The notes under the pieces: generated by a model
The model's input: only the letters and a program-made list of their open reading frames with translations
What the model was told of the DNA's origin: nothing
Database searches by the model: none
In this document: one piece after another, positions 60,978 to 64,000 of the stretch
Layout of the letters: each line of letters opens with the position of its first letter
Position numbering within the stretch: the first letter of the stretch is position 1
Translations under genes and position numbers: made by a program
Origin: Pseudomonadota bacterium
GTDB lineage: Bacteria; Pseudomonadota; Gammaproteobacteria; Pseudomonadales; Moraxellaceae
DNA length: 64,000 nucleotides
Reading direction: 5' to 3'
NCBI GenBank assembly: GCA_023393635.1
Contig: JAEWKT010000051.1
Coordinates: 51,736-115,735, forward strand

Positions 60978-62518
60978 GCATTACCTCCTGTCATGGTCTG
61001 GCTCATGAGTGGATCTGCCATGCTATCCATATCTATAATCCAAGTATCTTTAATGCCACCCCCCTGGGAAGAATTTACCACCAGCGAGCTTTCATTTAAT
61101 GCTACGCGTGTTAAGCCACCTGGCGTGATTTTTACCTCTTTAGGACTACTAAGCACAAAAGGGCGCAAATCAACATGACGCGGCGTAATATTTTCTTTGG
61201 CCAATGTTGGACAAACTGACAAAGTTAACGTGGGTTGGGCTATATAACCCTTGGGGTTGGCAATAATACGTTGACGAAATTCTGCTATTTCCATTTGCGT
61301 GGCTTGCGGGCCAATGAGCATCCCATAACCGCCCGAACCCTGTACTTCTTTAACCACTAGCTCGGGCAGATGGGCCAATACATAGCTTAAGTCATCTTTT
61401 TTACGGCATTGCCAGGTAGGTACATTATTTAAAATAGGTTTTTCACCCAGATAAAACTCAATCATTTTTTCTACATAGGTATAAATCGATTTGTCATCGG
61501 CCACCCCTGTTCCTGGCGCATTGGCGATCATGACTTTTCCAGCACGATAAGCTGCCATCAGTCCAGGTACGCCCAGCATGCTGTCTGGTCTAAATGCCAG
61601 CGGATCTAAAAATGGATCATCCAGACGGCGGTAAATAACATCTACCTTAATACGGCCATAAATGGACTTTAAAAATACTTCATCTTTTTCTACATATAAA
61701 TCAGAACCGCTCACTAAAGGCGCATCCATTTCACAGGCTAAAAATGCATGCTCATAATAGGCACTATTAAAACGACCAGGGGTGAGCACGACAATGGTTG
61801 GATTTTCTATGCCTGAACTTTCAATTAAGCTTTGTTTTAACAGGGCAGAATAATTATCAACAGCAGCTATTTTTTGGCTAGCAAATAAATCGGGCATCAA
61901 TTGCTGACTAATAGCACGACTTTCTATCATATAAGATACGCCTGATGGCGTTCGCAAGTTATCTTCAAGTACATAGTGTTTGCCATCGCTATGTCTAATT
62001 AAATCAACCCCGCTAATATGGGCATAAATTTTGCCTGGTGTGTCAACATTAAGCATCCACGGTTGAAAGCTATCGTGAGCAATAATTTGTTCGGCAGGAA
62101 TAATCCCTGCCCGAATAATATCTTGCTGATGATAAATATCATGTAAAAAGGCATTGAGGGCTTTAATACGCTGGCTACAGCCTGCTTCCATGATTGCCCA
62201 TTCTTTTTGCTCAATAATGCGCGGAATAATATCAAACGGAATGACACGCTCCGTGCCTGCTGCATCGCCATACACTGTAAAGGTGATGCCTTTTTTATAA
62301 AAATGTGCATTTGCTTGTTCATTGAGTTGATTAAGCTGCTCAATAGATTGCTGTTTAAGCCACTGCGTAAGATGATGATAGTTTTGTCTAACTGCCCCTG
62401 TCTCCAAATGCATTTCATTAAAAAACTGGGTTAGGACTTGCTGGTTAATGACTTGTGTCAATGTATCACCCGACCAATTAACAGCATTTTCATAAATCTC
62501 ACTTGAGACCAAAGTCAT
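60974..62518 (-). CDS. Circularly permuted ATP-grasp protein
   Basis: A 514-residue circularly permuted ATP-grasp (DUF404/407) enzyme. FTVYGDAAGTERVIPFDIIPRII is the N-terminal family phrase; YVLEDNLRTPSGVSYMIESR carries nucleotide-binding acidic residues; MIANAPGTGVADDKSIYTYV and VKEVQGSGGYGMLIGP follow. The family likely forms peptide-like bonds using ATP. It is the first gene of the operon, ahead of alpha-E, transglutaminase and Anbu, which has led others to propose synthesis and recycling of a short peptide. The upstream region (448 bases) faces a WYL regulator. Confidence 0.93.
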   Translation of the reverse strand: MTLVSSEIYENAVNWSGDTLTQVINQQVLTQFFNEMHLETGAVRQNYHHLTQWLKQQSIEQLNQLNEQANAHFYKKGITFTVYGDAAGTERVIPFDIIPRIIEQKEWAIMEAGCSQRIKALNAFLHDIYHQQDIIRAGIIPAEQIIAHDSFQPWMLNVDTPGKIYAHISGVDLIRHSDGKHYVLEDNLRTPSGVSYMIESRAISQQLMPDLFASQKIAAVDNYSALLKQSLIESSGIENPTIVVLTPGRFNSAYYEHAFLACEMDAPLVSGSDLYVEKDEVFLKSIYGRIKVDVIYRRLDDPFLDPLAFRPDSMLGVPGLMAAYRAGKVMIANAPGTGVADDKSIYTYVEKMIEFYLGEKPILNNVPTWQCRKKDDLSYVLAHLPELVVKEVQGSGGYGMLIGPQATQMEIAEFRQRIIANPKGYIAQPTLTLSVCPTLAKENITPRHVDLRPFVLSSPKEVKITPGGLTRVALNESSLVVNSSQGGGIKDTWIIDMDSMADPLMSQTMTGGNA

Positions 62519-62966
62519 GATTACACCCTTCTCAAACTTTTAAATCACGTTATTTAAAGCAAATTCCAAGCTTGTGCCAAATATTTAAAATCCCACAAAC
62601 CCACCTAATACATGAACGAACTGGAAGCCCTTAAAATTATTAAAGCACATGATTTTCCTTAAGCTCATCATGCCCAAAGCTTTACAGCGCAATCATTAGC
62701 GTTCTATAGAGCGAATTGTTTTTAGTGTAACAGTGAGTAGCTTTATGCACTGCTTTAGCAGTTTGCTGTAAGCGGTTTTACCGAATAATTACACGCCAAA
62801 ACCAAATGATCATATTGGGTTATACTATGCGGTGTCGTCTTTAGGGTCTGGGTTGTCAATCATCTATACAACCAAATAGCCGCGACAAGTAGGAAGCAAA
62901 CATGCTAAGTTTTGGCCTGTGATGTCAATTTAAAATAATCAAAATATTATCTGGAGAAACTGGGGA
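62519..62966. other. Divergent intergenic region, Anbu operon and WYL regulator
   Basis: 448 bases without a gene. It includes a near-palindrome CGTTCTATAGAGCG (62700-62713, one mismatch) and a perfect ACTGCT/AGCAGT pair with a two-base loop (62749-62762). These are possible regulator sites; I could not place promoters with confidence. Confidence 0.55.
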
Positions 62967-64000
62967 ATGAGCCTGCCTAAAAAAGCCAATGCGACGCCTT
63001 CGGCCACTACCGAAAAAGAAACGGTAAATAGCCTGTATCGCCAATGGCAAATTTTATCCAAGCTACCCACAGGTAAATGGCTAGGAACCCGCCAGCTACA
63101 AGAGCAATTACAGCGTGAAGGCATCGATATTAGTATCCGCACCATTCAGCGTGATTTAAACCAGATTGCCACGCGCTTTCCCATCGAAAGCAACAAGGAA
63201 ACACCGCAAGGCTGGCGTTGGCAGGAAGATGCGCCCATTCAAAGTTTGCCGCATATGAATAGCTCACAAGCGGTGACATTTATGATGGTTGAAGACCATT
63301 TGAAACATTTATTGCCACCTAGCCTGCTCGATGAAATGCGACCATGGTTTGACCTGGCCAGAAAAAGTCTGTCCTCAGAACATAACAATGTACGGCAATG
63401 GATTAATCGGGTGCGCATTGTGCCCGCCACACAACCACTTATTCCGCCACCAGTGGATGCCAGGGCACAGCAAAGTATTTATGAGGCATTGTTACAAGAC
63501 CGCCAGTTGCGCGTTACCTATAAAGCCCGCGCTCATCAGGGCGAAGACACGATTTACACCTTAAATCCGCTGGCACTGGTACAGCGCGGTGCGATTATTT
63601 ATTTAATTTGTACGCGACATGATCGGTCAGATGTGCGGCAGTTTGCCCTGCATCGTTTCAGCCACGCCACAGTGCTGGACAGCCGCTCAATGCATCCTGT
63701 AGATTTTAATATTGATGATTATCTGGCCTCTGGTGCACTGGGCTTTACTTCGCATAACCAGCAAAGTGTTGAGCCTGTATTTATTGAATTATTATTTCAC
63801 CCCAAGGCGGGCCAAAGCTTTTTTGAATCACGTTTAAGTGAAGATCAAACCATTGAAAAACTGGAAAATGGACAAGTGCGTGTGACCGCAACCGTACCAT
63901 TTACGGCCCAGTTGGTCTGGTGGTTACGTGCTTATGGCAACCTGCTCATTGATATTAAGCCGCAGTTTTTGGCCGATCAGGTGCATGAAGTAGTGTATAC
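62967..64000 (+). CDS. WYL-domain transcriptional regulator (cut at window end)
   Basis: The frame is open from ATG 62967 to the window end, 344 codons. The N-terminal part (residues about 17-75) is a winged helix: VNSLYRQWQILSKLPTGKWLG, then SIRTIQRDLNQIATRFPIE. The WYL domain follows (about 165-240), with LNPLALVQRGAIIYLICTRHD and RQFALHRFSHATVLD, and then a WCX-like domain. WYL regulators sense nucleic acid or other ligands and often repress neighbouring genes. It is divergent from the Anbu operon and could control it. GGAG upstream supports the start. Confidence 0.85.
   Translation, partial: MSLPKKANATPSATTEKETVNSLYRQWQILSKLPTGKWLGTRQLQEQLQREGIDISIRTIQRDLNQIATRFPIESNKETPQGWRWQEDAPIQSLPHMNSSQAVTFMMVEDHLKHLLPPSLLDEMRPWFDLARKSLSSEHNNVRQWINRVRIVPATQPLIPPPVDARAQQSIYEALLQDRQLRVTYKARAHQGEDTIYTLNPLALVQRGAIIYLICTRHDRSDVRQFALHRFSHATVLDSRSMHPVDFNIDDYLASGALGFTSHNQQSVEPVFIELLFHPKAGQSFFESRLSEDQTIEKLENGQVRVTATVPFTAQLVWWLRAYGNLLIDIKPQFLADQVHEVVY

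Overview
This window reads as a chromosomal segment of a moderately AT-rich gammaproteobacterium, most likely of the family Moraxellaceae (Acinetobacter and relatives). The evidence is recall of families and gene order, not a search. It includes the hisZ-purA pair, divergent metK/tkt with an epd gene beyond tkt, rapA next to rluA, the pyrD-cvpA-purF run, gspL/gspM standing apart from other secretion genes, and a GpsA with a long N-terminus and an Acinetobacter-like C-terminus. No tRNA, rRNA, insertion sequence, prophage or CRISPR array was seen.

Layout. 1-2000: end of radA and a Tim44-domain membrane protein. 2072-10316: purA and hisZ, the Epd dehydrogenase, transketolase and S-adenosylmethionine synthetase. 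10394-18699: an NlpE-like lipoprotein, a small acidic protein, rapA, rluA, a CatB-like acetyltransferase with a secreted partner, hemL and a DUF2939 protein. 18819-28258: an almost unbroken minus-strand block holding thiE, purF, cvpA, pyrD, gspM, gspL, sixA, gpsA, a nitroreductase and a PhaC-type synthase. 28526-33864: a lipoprotein, the RhlB helicase, a cold-shock protein with a structured leader, a TusA-family protein, rpoH, DUF423, thiS and thiG. 34075-40943: an apparent ybbA-ybbP-pdxB-epmA operon divergent from tesA, then a carbonic anhydrase. 41188-45410: a YbdG-type channel, an exported lipase and two little-known proteins. 45494-48808: an old-yellow-enzyme/dienoyl-CoA reductase operon divergent from a PadR regulator. 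49115-54410: nfuA, a rhomboid protease and metH. 54411-56464: a small accessory patch with vapBC and an AT-rich zinc-ribbon protein of unknown function. 56465-64000: a second-type peptide deformylase, DUF2505, FKBP and YaeQ proteins, and the four-gene Anbu (proteasome-like) operon, facing a WYL-domain regulator cut by the window end.

How the genes fit together. Several pathways recur. Transketolase makes erythrose-4-phosphate, Epd oxidises it, and PdxB takes the next step to pyridoxal phosphate, which HemL uses. ThiE, ThiS and ThiG belong to thiamine diphosphate synthesis, and transketolase needs that cofactor. PurA and PurF (purines) and PyrD (pyrimidines) feed nucleotide pools. MetH and MetK supply methionine and S-adenosylmethionine. 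RpoH, Csp, RhlB and RapA are transcription and RNA stress functions.

The most interesting signals are: a symmetrical PadR control region in which two overlapping opposing promoters each have their -35 hexamer inside one of two 18-bp operators (48118-48190); a long palindrome just before vapB that contains its ribosome binding site and looks like the metH terminator (54476-54514); the AT-rich zinc-ribbon gene behind vapBC (55231-56373); the Anbu operon with an unusually short alpha-E protein beside a WYL regulator; and a stem-loop in the cold-shock leader (30737-30769).
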